Positions 49,656-59,476 are shown, counted from the first letter of the stretch. The stretch is 64,000 bases of DNA from Oceanihabitans gracilariae (GCF_042684485.1 NZ_JBHULM010000004.1:1-64000); one strand, 5' to 3'. Translations and numbers: made by a program. Notes: generated by a model not told the origin, from the sequence alone.

Positions 49656-51734
49656 ATGGAAAAATTAAGCGACAAGCAGCTAGTAACTGCAAGGCAAGAA
49701 TTTAAACCTTATTTAGCCTCTAACCATAATGTATTTTCAAAGCTAAAATTAAAAACGCCATTAAGCGCTTTTAGCCAAAAGCTAAATACCACTTTTGAAT
49801 CTTTGGGGTGTGTAGGTTATAATGCGGCAAAGAAACAATTAACAGCTACAATTAATATTAAAAGAACAACAGGATATTCTGGTAGCTTATGTACTAACGG
49901 ATCTTATGAATATGTACGATTTTATATGGACTATCAAAATGGTGATGGTTGGGAAGATATGGGTGTTGTAGGTGTAAATGTACACGATATAGCTACCAGT
50001 AAAGATTGTGATGGTAATAATGAAACGCCAATAAATTATGTTGTACGATTAGATATTAACCCCAAAAGAGCTAATTGTACTTCTGCTAACTTACCAGTAG
50101 TAAGAGCGGTTCTTGCATGGAATGTTATACCAGAACCAAATGATCCAGAATTAACGATTGGTACTTATGTTTGGAGTGATAAAAAAGATGCACAAATTCA
50201 AATGGATGCATATAAATTTTTCATTCCTAATTTTCCAATTTTCGAGTTAGATGATTTGTTTCATTCGGCAATTTTAAATCCTAATATATCTTTAAATCAA
50301 TTAAGTGTTGAACACCCAGAAAAGCTTTCAGTATTAAATAAAGCAAAAGCTTCTTTAATGCCTAAAGCATTAAGTTTTACAGAACTTTCTGGTTTATACA
50401 ATAGTGAAAAAATTAAACCACATCGTTTTGGTTATAAAGAGTTGCATCAAGCAATGCATATTTCGGATAGCATAGCGTACAATGAAATTTCAAATATGTT
50501 TGAAGTGAATAATTGGAATCTAAACGATAGTTTGGTGGACTTGAATACCTTAAATTGTGATACCCAATATGAAGAATTAGTTTGTGTTGGTGCAGATTAT
50601 CATAGAGAAGCCTTAGTAGGAACTATAAAAATTAAAAAATCTTCTGGCTATAATGGAGGTTTATGTACTGCAGGTAGTAAAGAGTATGTTTCTTTTTGGA
50701 TACAAAACGAAGAAAACTGCGAATGGGTGCATGCAGGAACTTCACATGTAACGGTTCATGATATACAAGAAGTGCCAGACAATGGGTTGTTTTATTCGGT
50801 AGTTTTGCCATATCATTTTGATGGTTTAAAAAAAGATTGTACCAAACCTCAGGTGCTTAAAGTAAAGGCCGTTTTATCTTGGAATGTAGCTCCTGATGGT
50901 ATGGCGTGTTCTAGATGGGGTAATATTTTAGAGTCTTATGTACAATTGCAACCAAAAAGAGTTTTTGAAGGAGATGGGCCAGAAATTGTTGCCATTGGTG
51001 GTGTAGATATAGATTATATTAATGCAACAGGACTAACCATACCAAGTGCTCATTTTAAATTTACGGGTTTACCTGTTACTTCGGGTAGTGCTTTTGGTGG
51101 ACTTATTATTGTAGAAGCAGAAACGAATGCTTTTGATGGGCAACGCTACAAAGTTCGAGTAGATAATATGAGTGATGGCTCTAGTTATTATGTTTCTAAT
51201 TCGTTTATTATGGATGAGGCCATTTATGTTTCTAATCCGGACCCAGTAACCAATGAGTACACCTATTATGGTGATGCATCAAATAATTCATTGAATGCGG
51301 TTGCAAAATTTTATCATCCTACAAATGATGCTATTAGAATTACCATAGAGCATATGGACGGTACATCCTTTAGTAAAATTATTCAAATGGATAATGCAAG
51401 TCCTGTTTTAGAATTAAACATAGAAAACTATGGCGATTGTTCGCACTTTATAAAAGGATTGCCAATTAAAGGTGATTTTTCGGTGTCTGAAAGTCATATA
51501 GAATATTATAGACTATCTACAAATATTAATAATGTTCCTGTAACTATTTTAGAGCATGTAACGCCAACAAATCCTGCAGATACAGCGTTTAGTGGTAACT
51601 TTGAGTTTACTGCTTCTACAACAAAAAATTGTGGCGCTATTACACTGTACGCAAAACCACGAACTATTGTAAATAGTATAAAAATGCATGATGGCAGACA
51701 TTTACCAAAAACCATTTGTTTAAAAGGAAATTAA
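49656..51734 (+). CDS. Large duplicated protein of unknown function
   Basis: 692 aa, no signal peptide. Residues about 48-183 and 307-433 are homologous units: both contain a TGYSGSLCTNGSYEYVRF-like line (unit 2 reads SGYNGGLCTAGSKEYVSF), a VHDI motif and AVLAWNV/AVLSWNV. A spacer with charged helices lies between. The C-terminal third (about 440-692) is beta-rich (FKFTGLPVTSGSAFGGLIIVEAE, YYVSNSFIMDEAIYV). No domain is recognised. Conserved cysteines are spread through the units (SLCT, GLCT, CTSAN, CTKPQ). It looks extracellular in style yet lacks a signal, so it may be exported by an unusual route or act in the cytoplasm. It has its own terminator. Confidence 0.8.
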   Translation: MEKLSDKQLVTARQEFKPYLASNHNVFSKLKLKTPLSAFSQKLNTTFESLGCVGYNAAKKQLTATINIKRTTGYSGSLCTNGSYEYVRFYMDYQNGDGWEDMGVVGVNVHDIATSKDCDGNNETPINYVVRLDINPKRANCTSANLPVVRAVLAWNVIPEPNDPELTIGTYVWSDKKDAQIQMDAYKFFIPNFPIFELDDLFHSAILNPNISLNQLSVEHPEKLSVLNKAKASLMPKALSFTELSGLYNSEKIKPHRFGYKELHQAMHISDSIAYNEISNMFEVNNWNLNDSLVDLNTLNCDTQYEELVCVGADYHREALVGTIKIKKSSGYNGGLCTAGSKEYVSFWIQNEENCEWVHAGTSHVTVHDIQEVPDNGLFYSVVLPYHFDGLKKDCTKPQVLKVKAVLSWNVAPDGMACSRWGNILESYVQLQPKRVFEGDGPEIVAIGGVDIDYINATGLTIPSAHFKFTGLPVTSGSAFGGLIIVEAETNAFDGQRYKVRVDNMSDGSSYYVSNSFIMDEAIYVSNPDPVTNEYTYYGDASNNSLNAVAKFYHPTNDAIRITIEHMDGTSFSKIIQMDNASPVLELNIENYGDCSHFIKGLPIKGDFSVSESHIEYYRLSTNINNVPVTILEHVTPTNPADTAFSGNFEFTASTTKNCGAITLYAKPRTIVNSIKMHDGRHLPKTICLKGN

Positions 51735-51757
51735 TTTTGTAATCGTTTATTTAAAAC

Positions 51758-51788
51758 AAAAAAGCAGCTCTTTTGGAGCTGCTTTTTT
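51758..51788. terminator. Terminator of the 692-aa protein gene
   Basis: AAAAAAGCAGCTC pairs perfectly with GAGCTGCTTTTTT around a 5-base loop. It lies between this gene and a convergent one and can serve both. Confidence 0.9.
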
Positions 51789-51808
51789 ATTACGTTATGG
51801 TTCTTCCT

Positions 51809-52843
51809 TTATTTTATAGGATAGTAAATATCTGTTTGTATTTCTTCTGGTTTTACAGTTGTTGGGTCATTAACATACAGTTCCCAAACCGAAGTGCCAT
51901 TCATTTCTATATTATTTTCTTGCATGTGTTTTGCTAATGCAGTGTGTGCTTCATAATCTCCTTTGCCATAGTTGCCAAACTTCGCAATTTTTAATGCTTT
52001 GCCTTCAGGTATTTCTATTTTAGTCATTCCTTCTGCAGGAGCTGTTTCTGTTTTTAACAATAGACCAATATAAAATTCTGCTTCCTTTGTTTCTTCATCC
52101 CATTTGGTGTAAAAAGTACCAGGAATATAGGATTCTGGAGTTAGTTTGTCTGCAATATACATTCCTGCTTTAGGCATAAACTCCATAAAAAGTTTAGACA
52201 TTTCTTCAGGACTCATATCTGTTGAAGTCTTTTGTAAATAGCCAATAAATGTTTGTGATGGTAAAGTTACTTCTTCTACCTCTCCTAGAGTAAAAGCTTT
52301 AGGCATATTTTTTATTTGGGTATCTACCTCTTTGGCTAAATTTTCTAATCCTTGTTCTTCCATAGGACCTAGCATGTTATCCATTCCTCCAGATAAGGCG
52401 CCAAAAATTTTAAATAAAAAAGGCGTATTGTCGCTTTTCATTATCCATGTTACCTTGGTTTCCTCTTCTGCTTCCTCTAAAATCCAATGAATATCTGTAG
52501 GTTCATATTCTCCAAACTGTAAGCTTAAGTCTATGGTTTGGTTAGGCACTGTATTTACAATTTTCATATTACCAGGTCCATCTTTGCTTGTCCAGCTAGA
52601 ACTAGCACCAACACCTATAGTGTTTTCAGAATAGGTAGTAACAATAGTACTGTCTGCATCATGCCATGGTCCCCAATTTTCCCATTTTTTTAAGTCGTTA
52701 ATATGGTTAAAAATAATTTTTGCTGGCGCATTAATTACTTTGGTCCTTTTTACTTCATACTTATTGGGTTGCACAGCCACGTAGGTGAAAAAACCAATAA
52801 TTAAGATTAGTATTACAAGTAGTAGGTACTTAAAAGTTTTCAT
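51809..52843 (-). CDS. SRPBCC-like plus GyrI-like domain protein, membrane-anchored
   Basis: 344 aa. One N-terminal membrane segment or signal anchor (about 5-25) precedes an SRPBCC/polyketide-cyclase-like domain at about 30-180 (VINAPAKIIFNHINDLKKWENWGPW, TKVTWIMKSDNTPFLFKIFG). A GyrI-like/effector-binding domain follows at about 195-344 (PSQTFIGYLQKTS, YTKWDEETKEAEFYIGLLLK, AKFGNYGKGDYEAH, VWELYVNDPTTVKPEEIQTDIYYPIK). This fusion is known from Bacteroidota and is thought to bind small hydrophobic molecules. The ligand is unknown. It is divergent from the DPP III gene. Confidence 0.87.
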   Translation of the reverse strand: MKTFKYLLLVILILIIGFFTYVAVQPNKYEVKRTKVINAPAKIIFNHINDLKKWENWGPWHDADSTIVTTYSENTIGVGASSSWTSKDGPGNMKIVNTVPNQTIDLSLQFGEYEPTDIHWILEEAEEETKVTWIMKSDNTPFLFKIFGALSGGMDNMLGPMEEQGLENLAKEVDTQIKNMPKAFTLGEVEEVTLPSQTFIGYLQKTSTDMSPEEMSKLFMEFMPKAGMYIADKLTPESYIPGTFYTKWDEETKEAEFYIGLLLKTETAPAEGMTKIEIPEGKALKIAKFGNYGKGDYEAHTALAKHMQENNIEMNGTSVWELYVNDPTTVKPEEIQTDIYYPIK

Positions 52844-52934
52844 GTATCCAGTTTTAGGTGTTTTTCAAAGATAATCAATTTTATTCTGTTTGAATAAGTG
52901 TTACATTTGTGTTTCAATATTTAAAATTTTAAAA

Positions 52935-54962
52935 ATGAAACAACTATTAAGTTTTGCTTTAGCATGTACTGTTTTGGTGTCTTGTAACCAAGAAAAGAAA
53001 ACAGCCGTAGAAGCACCTGTTGAAGTAAAAAAAGAACAGACTTTTGATTATAATGTAGAGCAGTTTGCAGACATTAAGATATTACGTTATCAAATTCCTG
53101 GTTGGGAACATTTAACTTTAAAAGAACAAAAACTAGTTTATTATTTAACGCAAGCTGGTTTAGCAGGAAGAGATATTATGTGGGACCAAAATTACCGTCA
53201 TAATCTTAAAATTAGAACTGCCTTAGAAGCCATTTATACACATTATGATGGCGATAAGACGTCTGCAGATTGGAAAGCTTTTGAAATGTATTTAAAGCGT
53301 GTTTGGTTTAGTAACGGAATTCACCACCATTACTCTAACGATAAGTTGAAACCAGAATTTTCTGAAGATTACTTAAAACTGTTATTAGCAGAAACCGATA
53401 CTACTTTAGAAGGAGAAGCTTTTGCAGTTATTTTTAACGATAAAGATGCTAAAAAAGTTAACCAAGCTAAAGGTGTAGATAATGTAGCACTTTCGGCAGT
53501 TAATTTTTATGGACCAAACGTTACCAATGCCGATGTAGAAAAATTCTATAAAGATAAAAAATCTCCAAACCCAGAAAAGCCATTGTCTTATGGATTAAAC
53601 TCTAAGTTGGTAAAAGAAAATGGCCAATTAAAAGAAATGGTTTATAAATCTGGAGGATTATATGGTGCTGCAATTGACCAAATTGTTAAATGGTTAGAAT
53701 TGGCACAAGGTGTTGCTGAAAATAAAGCACAAGCAGATGCATTAAATTTATTAATAGCGTACTACAAAACAGGAAATTTACAAACTTGGGATGATTATAA
53801 TGTAGCATGGACAGCAGCAACAGCAGGAAATGTAGATTATATAAACAGTTTTATTGAAGTGTATAATGATCCGTTAGGATACCGAGGATCTTATGAAAGT
53901 ATTGTGCAAATTAACGATTTTGACATGTCTGAAAAAATGAAAGTATTGTCTGATAACGCACAATGGTTTGAAGATAATTCTCCTTTGATGGATGCACATA
54001 AAAAGAAAAATGTTGTTGGTGTAACCTACAAAGTGGTTAATGTAGCAGGTGAAGCTGGTGATGCATCGCCAAGTACACCAATAGGTGTTAATTTACCAAA
54101 TGCCAATTGGATTCGTGCAGCTGTAGGAAGTAAATCGGTTTCTTTAGGAAACATAATTCATGCCTATAATAATGCAGGAAGTACAGGTAGATTAAAAGAA
54201 TTTGTAAACGATGAAGAAGAAGAGCAACTAGAAGAAAAATACGGACAGTTAGCAGATAAATTACACACAGCATTGCATGAAGTTATTGGTCATGCTTCTG
54301 GACAATTAAATCCTGGTGTTGGTGAAACTAAAGAAACGCTTAAAAATTATGCCTCTACTTTAGAAGAAGGACGTGCAGATTTAGTAGGTCTTTATTATTT
54401 ATACAACCCTAAATTACAAGAGTTAGGTTTGGTAGACGATTGGAAATCTGTTGGAAAAGCAGCGTATGATGGTTATATTAGAAATGGATTGATGACACAA
54501 TTAATTCGTTTAAACTTAGGAGATGATGTAGAAGAAGCACATATGCGAAACAGACAATGGGTAAGTGCTTGGGTTTTTGAAAAAGGACAAGCAGATAACG
54601 TGATAGAAAAAATTACACGTGACGGAAAAACCTATTATAACATTAATGATTATGATAAATTACATGATTTATTTGGTCAGTTATTACGCGAAACACAACG
54701 TATAAAATCTGAAGGAGATTATAAAGCTGTTGAAGCATTAGTAGAAAATTATGGTGTAAAAGTAGACCAAGATTTACATGCTGAAATTTTAGAGCGTAAC
54801 AAGCAATTTACATCTGCTCCTTATAGTGGGTTTGTAAATCCTGTACTTGTACCAGAAATGAATGCTGAAGGTGAAATTACTGCAATACAAGTAACACAAC
54901 CAGAAACTTTTGTTGGGCAAATGCTAAACTATAGTAAAACTTATAGTTTTCTTACCGAATAG
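52935..54962 (+). CDS. Dipeptidyl-peptidase III family metallopeptidase (lipoprotein)
   Basis: 675 aa from the ATG at 52935. A TTG at 52890 in the same frame would add 15 residues and is rejected. The N terminus ends VLVSCNQEK, a lipobox (Cys19-20 region). The zinc motif HEVIGH is at 448-453 and the second ligand motif EEGRAD at 477-482, the exact pattern of peptidase family M49. The enzyme removes dipeptides from the N terminus of oligopeptides, here probably at the outer or inner membrane surface facing the periplasm. A terminator follows 22 bp after the stop. M49 proteins as lipoproteins are common in Bacteroidota. Confidence 0.93.
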   Translation: MKQLLSFALACTVLVSCNQEKKTAVEAPVEVKKEQTFDYNVEQFADIKILRYQIPGWEHLTLKEQKLVYYLTQAGLAGRDIMWDQNYRHNLKIRTALEAIYTHYDGDKTSADWKAFEMYLKRVWFSNGIHHHYSNDKLKPEFSEDYLKLLLAETDTTLEGEAFAVIFNDKDAKKVNQAKGVDNVALSAVNFYGPNVTNADVEKFYKDKKSPNPEKPLSYGLNSKLVKENGQLKEMVYKSGGLYGAAIDQIVKWLELAQGVAENKAQADALNLLIAYYKTGNLQTWDDYNVAWTAATAGNVDYINSFIEVYNDPLGYRGSYESIVQINDFDMSEKMKVLSDNAQWFEDNSPLMDAHKKKNVVGVTYKVVNVAGEAGDASPSTPIGVNLPNANWIRAAVGSKSVSLGNIIHAYNNAGSTGRLKEFVNDEEEEQLEEKYGQLADKLHTALHEVIGHASGQLNPGVGETKETLKNYASTLEEGRADLVGLYYLYNPKLQELGLVDDWKSVGKAAYDGYIRNGLMTQLIRLNLGDDVEEAHMRNRQWVSAWVFEKGQADNVIEKITRDGKTYYNINDYDKLHDLFGQLLRETQRIKSEGDYKAVEALVENYGVKVDQDLHAEILERNKQFTSAPYSGFVNPVLVPEMNAEGEITAIQVTQPETFVGQMLNYSKTYSFLTE

Positions 54963-54983
54963 AAATAAGTAACTTTTACTTTT

Positions 54984-55019
54984 AAAAAAGCCTTCATGCA
55001 ATACATGAAGGCTTTTTTT
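54984..55019 (+). terminator. Terminator of the DPP III gene
   Basis: AAAAAAGCCTTCATG (54984-54998) pairs perfectly with CATGAAGGCTTTTTT (55004-55018) around CAATA. The rest of the 54963-55286 gap holds no firm gene. Confidence 0.93.
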
Positions 55020-55214
55020 GTTTAAAAATGGTTGTTAGCAGTTTGTTTGTGATACTAACTACTATTTTTAGCACTAAAAAGAGGTGCTTGCGTTTATTTG
55101 TTGCTGCTAAACTTTAATAGTGCAAAATTTAATAAAAGAAGAATTAACAGTGTTATTAGTATAGAATTCATGGTGTAAAGGTGTTTTATTAAATTTAAGG
55201 ATTTGTTATACTGC

Positions 55215-55243
55215 AAAAAATCCCCAATGCAGGGGATTTTTTT
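55215..55243 (-). terminator. Terminator of the cell-surface repeat protein gene
   Basis: AAAAAATCCCC (55215-55225) pairs with GGGGATTTTTT (55232-55242) around a 6-base loop. On the minus strand it follows the stop at 55287 by 44 bp. The hairpin is nearly the same as the one at 59421-59449. Confidence 0.88.
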
Positions 55244-55286
55244 ATTTGTATTAAAAATGATTTGTATTAAACTTTTCTTGTTGTAA

Positions 55287-58253
55287 CTAGTTTTTAATCA
55301 TTCGTTTGGTAATATATTTGTCTTCTACTTTAAATCGGATTATATACATACCAACCTGTAATTTAGATACATTTATTTTAGAAGTAGCTTCGTTAATTTG
55401 AAGCACTTTTTTTCCGTTTAAATCAAAAATCACTACTTCTTCTATTTGCATATTGGTAGTAATATTTAAAATAGCATCTGTTGGTACAGGAAATATTTTA
55501 ATTTGGTTTTTAGTTATAGTTTCTTCTTCTATACTTAAAGAACTATCTGTAACCGTTACTGTAATAGTTGTGGAAGTTGTGTTGCCAAAACCATCTGTAA
55601 TTGTTAAGGTTACAGGATATTCTCCAGGAAGCGTAAAGGTGTCTTGATCTATACTTAAAGAAAAAGTACAATTGTCTGAAGAACCATTGTCTACATCATT
55701 AGCTGTAATGGTAACCGAAGGATTTCCTTCTAAATCTACAGTAATATCTTGTGCAAGCACTATTGGTTCTATACTATCTTGAACTGTAACTATAGCCATT
55801 TCTGTATCGCTATTATTGTTAGCATCTGTAATAGTTAGCATTACAGTATTGTCACCAATATCTTCACAAGTAAAGCTGGTAATATCTAAGCTACTACTTG
55901 CTATTGCACAATTATCTGTAGAATTGTTGTCTACCATATTTGGCGTAATTGTAGCGTTTCCGTTAGCATCTAATTGCACAGTAATGTTTTGTGTAATTGC
56001 TGTTGGGCTAATTAAATCTTCAACGGTTACTATTGCAGTTGCAGTTTCTGTGTTATTACTAGTGTCTGTTACAGAGAGTGTTACTGTGTTTGCGCCTAAA
56101 TCTTCACAAGTAAAACTAGTAATGTCTAAGCTGCTACTTGCTATAGCACAATTGTCTGTAGAACCGTTTTCTATTTGAGATTCTGAAATTGTAGCATTAC
56201 CATTAGCATCTAATTGCACAGTAATATCTTGTGTGACTACTGTTGGGCTAATAAGGTCTTCAACGGTTACTATTGCAGTAGCAGTTTCGGTATTGTTACT
56301 AGAATCTGTTACAGAAAGTGTTACTGTATTTGTGCCTAAATCCTCACAAGTAAAAGAGGTGTTGTCTAAACTACTACTTGCTATTGCGCAATTATCTGTA
56401 GAATTGTTGTCTACCATATTTGGCGTAATTGTAGCGTTTCCGTTAGTATCTAATTGCACAGTGATGTTTTGTGTAATTGCTGTTGGACTAATTAGGTCTT
56501 CAACAGTTACTATTGCAGTTGCAGTTCCTGTGTTATTGCTAGTATCTGTTACAGAAAGTGTTACTGTGTTTGTGCCTAAATCTTCACAAGTAAAACTAGT
56601 AATATCTAAGCTGCTACTTGCTATAGCACAATTGTCTGTAGAACCGTTTTCTATTTGAGATTCTGAAATTGTAGCATTACCATTAGCATCTAATTGCACA
56701 GTGATATTTTGTGTAATTACTGTTGGACTAATAAGATCTTCAACGGTTACTATTGCAGTTGCTGTTTCGGTATTATTACTAGAATCTGTTACAGAAAGAG
56801 TTACTGTATTTGTTCCTAAATCTTCACAAGTAAAAGAGGTGTTGTCTAAACTACTACTTGCTATTGCGCAATTGTCTGTTGAGCCATTTTCTATTTGCGA
56901 AGGAGTAATACTTGCTTCTCCATTTGCATCTAGTTGAATGGTTATGTCTTGTGCAATTGCTACAGGATTTATATTATCTACAACAGTAACAGTTACCTCT
57001 TGCGTACTAACTTTGTTTTCGGCATCTGTAGCAGTAATGGTAACTGTATTTTCACCAAGATCTGCACAGGTGTAATTAAATTGGGCTTGGTTTAATACTA
57101 CCGAAACTAGTTCACAATCATCAAACGTACCGTTATTTACATCCTCAATATCTATAGCGGCTTGACCGTTTGCATCTAGCGCAGCAGTAATATTTGGATG
57201 CACTACAATGGTAGGAGGTAAGTTGTCATAAACATCTACATCTATAGCAATTTTGTATAGCGAATAATTGCCATCAGCATTTTTTATACTTAACCAAACA
57301 TCATGTATGTTACAACTTACCATATTAGTAGGTATTTCTACTATATATTCGTCTGTATTGCCTGTTGGTGTTAATGCTGCTGAAGTTCCTGTGCCAAAGC
57401 CTAGTTCTGCATCATATAAAAATTCAGCTTCTGTTAAAGCAGCAGGAGGAAGGTTTTCATCTGCTTCAAAAACATAAAATGCTTTCTTTTGGTATAAAGA
57501 CCAAGTACCATCTAGATTTTGAGTACGTAGACTTAGTTTATGAAATCCAGCATCTAATGTGCCTAGCGGAATAACAAAACTTTCTGTTGTATCATTAGGG
57601 CTACCAGAGATAGTTAATGGGTTTCCGTTACCAAAACCAGGATCTGTATCAAACCAATATTCTGCTCCAGCAATGTTAGAAACAGGATCTCCAGCACTAA
57701 TTTCTTCCGAGACATAAAATGTTTTTTTGTCGAATAAGCTCCAAGCACCATCTAGATTTTGTACACGAATACCAATGGTATGAAAACCAACTTCTAGTGT
57801 ACCTAGAGGAATGGCAAAATTTTCTGTGGTTTCACTTGGGTTACTAGAAATGGTTAAAGGATTTCCGTTTCCATGTCCAGGATCTGTATTGAACCAATAT
57901 TCTGCTCCTGCAATATTAGCAATAGGATCGCCAGCTGCAAAATCTTCTGAAACATAAAAGGTTACATTGTGGTAAAATCCCCAAGTACCTAAATTGTCTT
58001 GAGCCCTAAGTGTTAATTTATGAAAGCCTTGGTTTAAACCTGCAATAGAGAAGTTTAAAGCTTGTGTAAGTTCGCCTGTGTTTGTATTTGCATTTACCAA
58101 AGTACCATTGCCTAAACCAGGATCTGTACCAAAATAATATTCTAATTGTTGAATGTTTTGCGAGGTTAGTGTAGCAAAATTAAAAAAGAATAATATAAAA
58201 AATACGAGTAGATACTTATTTGGTAAGCGCATGTTTGTGTTTTGCGCTTTCAT
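55287..58253 (-). CDS. Giant HYR/repeat cell-surface protein with T9SS type A sorting domain
   Basis: 988 aa. A signal peptide covers about 1-31 (ends TLTSQ); translation may start at codon 1 (ATG 58253) or codon 8. Residues about 35-290 hold four repeats of about 80 aa with GAEYWFNTDPGHGNGNPL and GFHTIGIRVQNLDGAWS. Residues about 345-900 hold seven HYR-like Ig modules of 80 aa (FTCEDLGTNTVTLSVTD, ITVQLDANGNATI). The last 80 residues (IFPVPTDAILNITTN, GMYIIRFKVEDKYITKRMIKN) are a type A T9SS domain. It starts 2 bp after the upstream beta-helix gene, forming a two-gene operon. Role: surface structure or adhesion, unproven. Confidence 0.9.
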   Translation of the reverse strand: MKAQNTNMRLPNKYLLVFFILFFFNFATLTSQNIQQLEYYFGTDPGLGNGTLVNANTNTGELTQALNFSIAGLNQGFHKLTLRAQDNLGTWGFYHNVTFYVSEDFAAGDPIANIAGAEYWFNTDPGHGNGNPLTISSNPSETTENFAIPLGTLEVGFHTIGIRVQNLDGAWSLFDKKTFYVSEEISAGDPVSNIAGAEYWFDTDPGFGNGNPLTISGSPNDTTESFVIPLGTLDAGFHKLSLRTQNLDGTWSLYQKKAFYVFEADENLPPAALTEAEFLYDAELGFGTGTSAALTPTGNTDEYIVEIPTNMVSCNIHDVWLSIKNADGNYSLYKIAIDVDVYDNLPPTIVVHPNITAALDANGQAAIDIEDVNNGTFDDCELVSVVLNQAQFNYTCADLGENTVTITATDAENKVSTQEVTVTVVDNINPVAIAQDITIQLDANGEASITPSQIENGSTDNCAIASSSLDNTSFTCEDLGTNTVTLSVTDSSNNTETATAIVTVEDLISPTVITQNITVQLDANGNATISESQIENGSTDNCAIASSSLDITSFTCEDLGTNTVTLSVTDTSNNTGTATAIVTVEDLISPTAITQNITVQLDTNGNATITPNMVDNNSTDNCAIASSSLDNTSFTCEDLGTNTVTLSVTDSSNNTETATAIVTVEDLISPTVVTQDITVQLDANGNATISESQIENGSTDNCAIASSSLDITSFTCEDLGANTVTLSVTDTSNNTETATAIVTVEDLISPTAITQNITVQLDANGNATITPNMVDNNSTDNCAIASSSLDITSFTCEDIGDNTVMLTITDANNNSDTEMAIVTVQDSIEPIVLAQDITVDLEGNPSVTITANDVDNGSSDNCTFSLSIDQDTFTLPGEYPVTLTITDGFGNTTSTTITVTVTDSSLSIEEETITKNQIKIFPVPTDAILNITTNMQIEEVVIFDLNGKKVLQINEATSKINVSKLQVGMYIIRFKVEDKYITKRMIKN
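55800..57080 (-). repeat. 240-bp tandem coding repeat with a 480-bp higher-order unit
   Basis: The motif TCTTCACAAG (or near) recurs at 55861, 56101, 56341, 56581, 56821 and, diverged, 57061, exactly 240 bp apart. The 60-base segments starting at 56161 and 56641 are identical, and those at 55921 and 56401 differ by one base. This shows a recent 480-bp duplication and makes copy number likely to vary. Confidence 0.92.
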
Positions 58254-58255
58254 AA

Positions 58256-59365
58256 TTAATGTGCTTTAGCGTTAATAGTTACGTTAATTGTTCCGTTTTT
58301 TGGTACAGCACCATCATAACTAATTATATCTAGTGTTGGTATACCTCTAGCATTACCAAGTATATTATATAAAAAACCATTATTGTATAAGCCCATTTCT
58401 GAACCTCCACCACCTCCTGTAAGTGCAGGAGAAGTAGCTTGTAGTGTTAAATCATCTTCTAGACGTGAATTTGGGTTATAGCTACTAGTACCAGCAAAGC
58501 TGTTGGAAACTGTATTGTCTACATTTGTAAATAAAGGATCTGTGTTTGCTAAAGTGTTAGATTCTAAATAACTGCCAGTAGTACTATTTGCGAATAAAAT
58601 ATCACCATTACCATAGTTGTAGGTAAGATTGTTAGATAGGTTGAAATCTCCGTTATTAAAGTTAATGGTTGCATCTGATGCATAGTTAGTAATAAACATG
58701 TTGTTATATAAAATAGCAGTGCCTGAAGTATTGTAGTTAGTGAAGGATAAAGAAGAAGTGAATTTAAAAACATTATTAGCAATAACAGTGCTAGTTGTAT
58801 TATAGATACGTAATGGACTATTAGATTTAAATATATTATTAGATAACAAAACATTTGTTGCATCTTCATAGATGTAGTTGGTACCAGCTAAAACACAACC
58901 TCTTACTGTAACATCATCTTGAATAACAGTTGCTGAATTTGTTCCTAATTGTAGGTATGAATTAAAGTAAGAGTCAAAAATGTTTAACCCAATATAAGGA
59001 GGTGTGTTTGGTGCACCAGAAGACGAAGCGTATAAAGAAGAAATGTATAAACCTTTAATGGTTACATTAGAAGAACGAATAGTAATAGTTCCTAATTGTG
59101 AAACCTTACTAGGTTCGCTATGCGATCTACCAATGATGGTTAATTCTTTATCTATAATTATGTTACCATAGGAGGAGCTTGAGGGTTGCACATAAATAAT
59201 ATCTCCATCTGTGGCTGCATCGTGCGCCTCTTGAATGGTCTGGTGGGTTGTTGTAGAGCCAGGATTATTATCTACAGTGATAATGGTTTGTGCTAATACA
59301 CTTGATGAGACAAGGACAAAGCATAAAATGAATGTGTTTTTTAATTTAGTTGTAAATGTTTTCAT
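58256..59365 (-). CDS. Secreted right-handed beta-helix protein
   Basis: 369 aa from the ATG at 59365 (MKTFTTKLKNTFILCFVLVS), with a signal peptide ending VLAQ. An earlier start at 59398 adds 11 poor residues and is rejected. The sequence contains the opening of parallel beta-helix proteins (HQTIQEAHDAATDGDIIYVQPSS, IDKELTIIGRS) and many short repeating strands (NVTIKGLYISS, ATNVLLSNNIF, TSTVIANNVF). There is no visible catalytic triad of pectate lyases. No T9SS domain is seen at its end. It lies 2 bp upstream of the HYR repeat protein and is likely its partner in one surface structure. Confidence 0.85.
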   Translation of the reverse strand: MKTFTTKLKNTFILCFVLVSSSVLAQTIITVDNNPGSTTTHQTIQEAHDAATDGDIIYVQPSSSSYGNIIIDKELTIIGRSHSEPSKVSQLGTITIRSSNVTIKGLYISSLYASSSGAPNTPPYIGLNIFDSYFNSYLQLGTNSATVIQDDVTVRGCVLAGTNYIYEDATNVLLSNNIFKSNSPLRIYNTTSTVIANNVFKFTSSLSFTNYNTSGTAILYNNMFITNYASDATINFNNGDFNLSNNLTYNYGNGDILFANSTTGSYLESNTLANTDPLFTNVDNTVSNSFAGTSSYNPNSRLEDDLTLQATSPALTGGGGGSEMGLYNNGFLYNILGNARGIPTLDIISYDGAVPKNGTINVTINAKAH

Positions 59366-59420
59366 GATAAAATTATGTTTGATTAATAATGATAGCAAAG
59401 TAGAAAAGGTAGGTACACAA

Positions 59421-59449
59421 AAAAATCCCCAATACTGGGGATTTTTTAA
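59421..59449 (-). terminator. Terminator of the histidine kinase/regulator operon
   Basis: AAAATCCCC pairs with GGGGATTTT around AATACT, with A and T runs outside. On the minus strand it lies 28 bp after the response-regulator stop. Its core is nearly the same as that at 55215-55243. Confidence 0.88.
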
Positions 59450-59476
59450 AATGATAAGAAGTTAATACCTGTGTGT

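Noticed and set aside
55094..55171. 25-aa hydrophobic peptide on the minus strand (MNSILITLLILLLLNFALLK)
   Set aside because: Plausible as a membrane peptide, but hydrophobic short ORFs arise easily in AT-rich DNA and nothing else supports it.
55816..56937. Plus-strand ORFs antisense to the HYR repeat gene
   Set aside because: They repeat with the 240-bp unit and only mirror the real gene on the minus strand.
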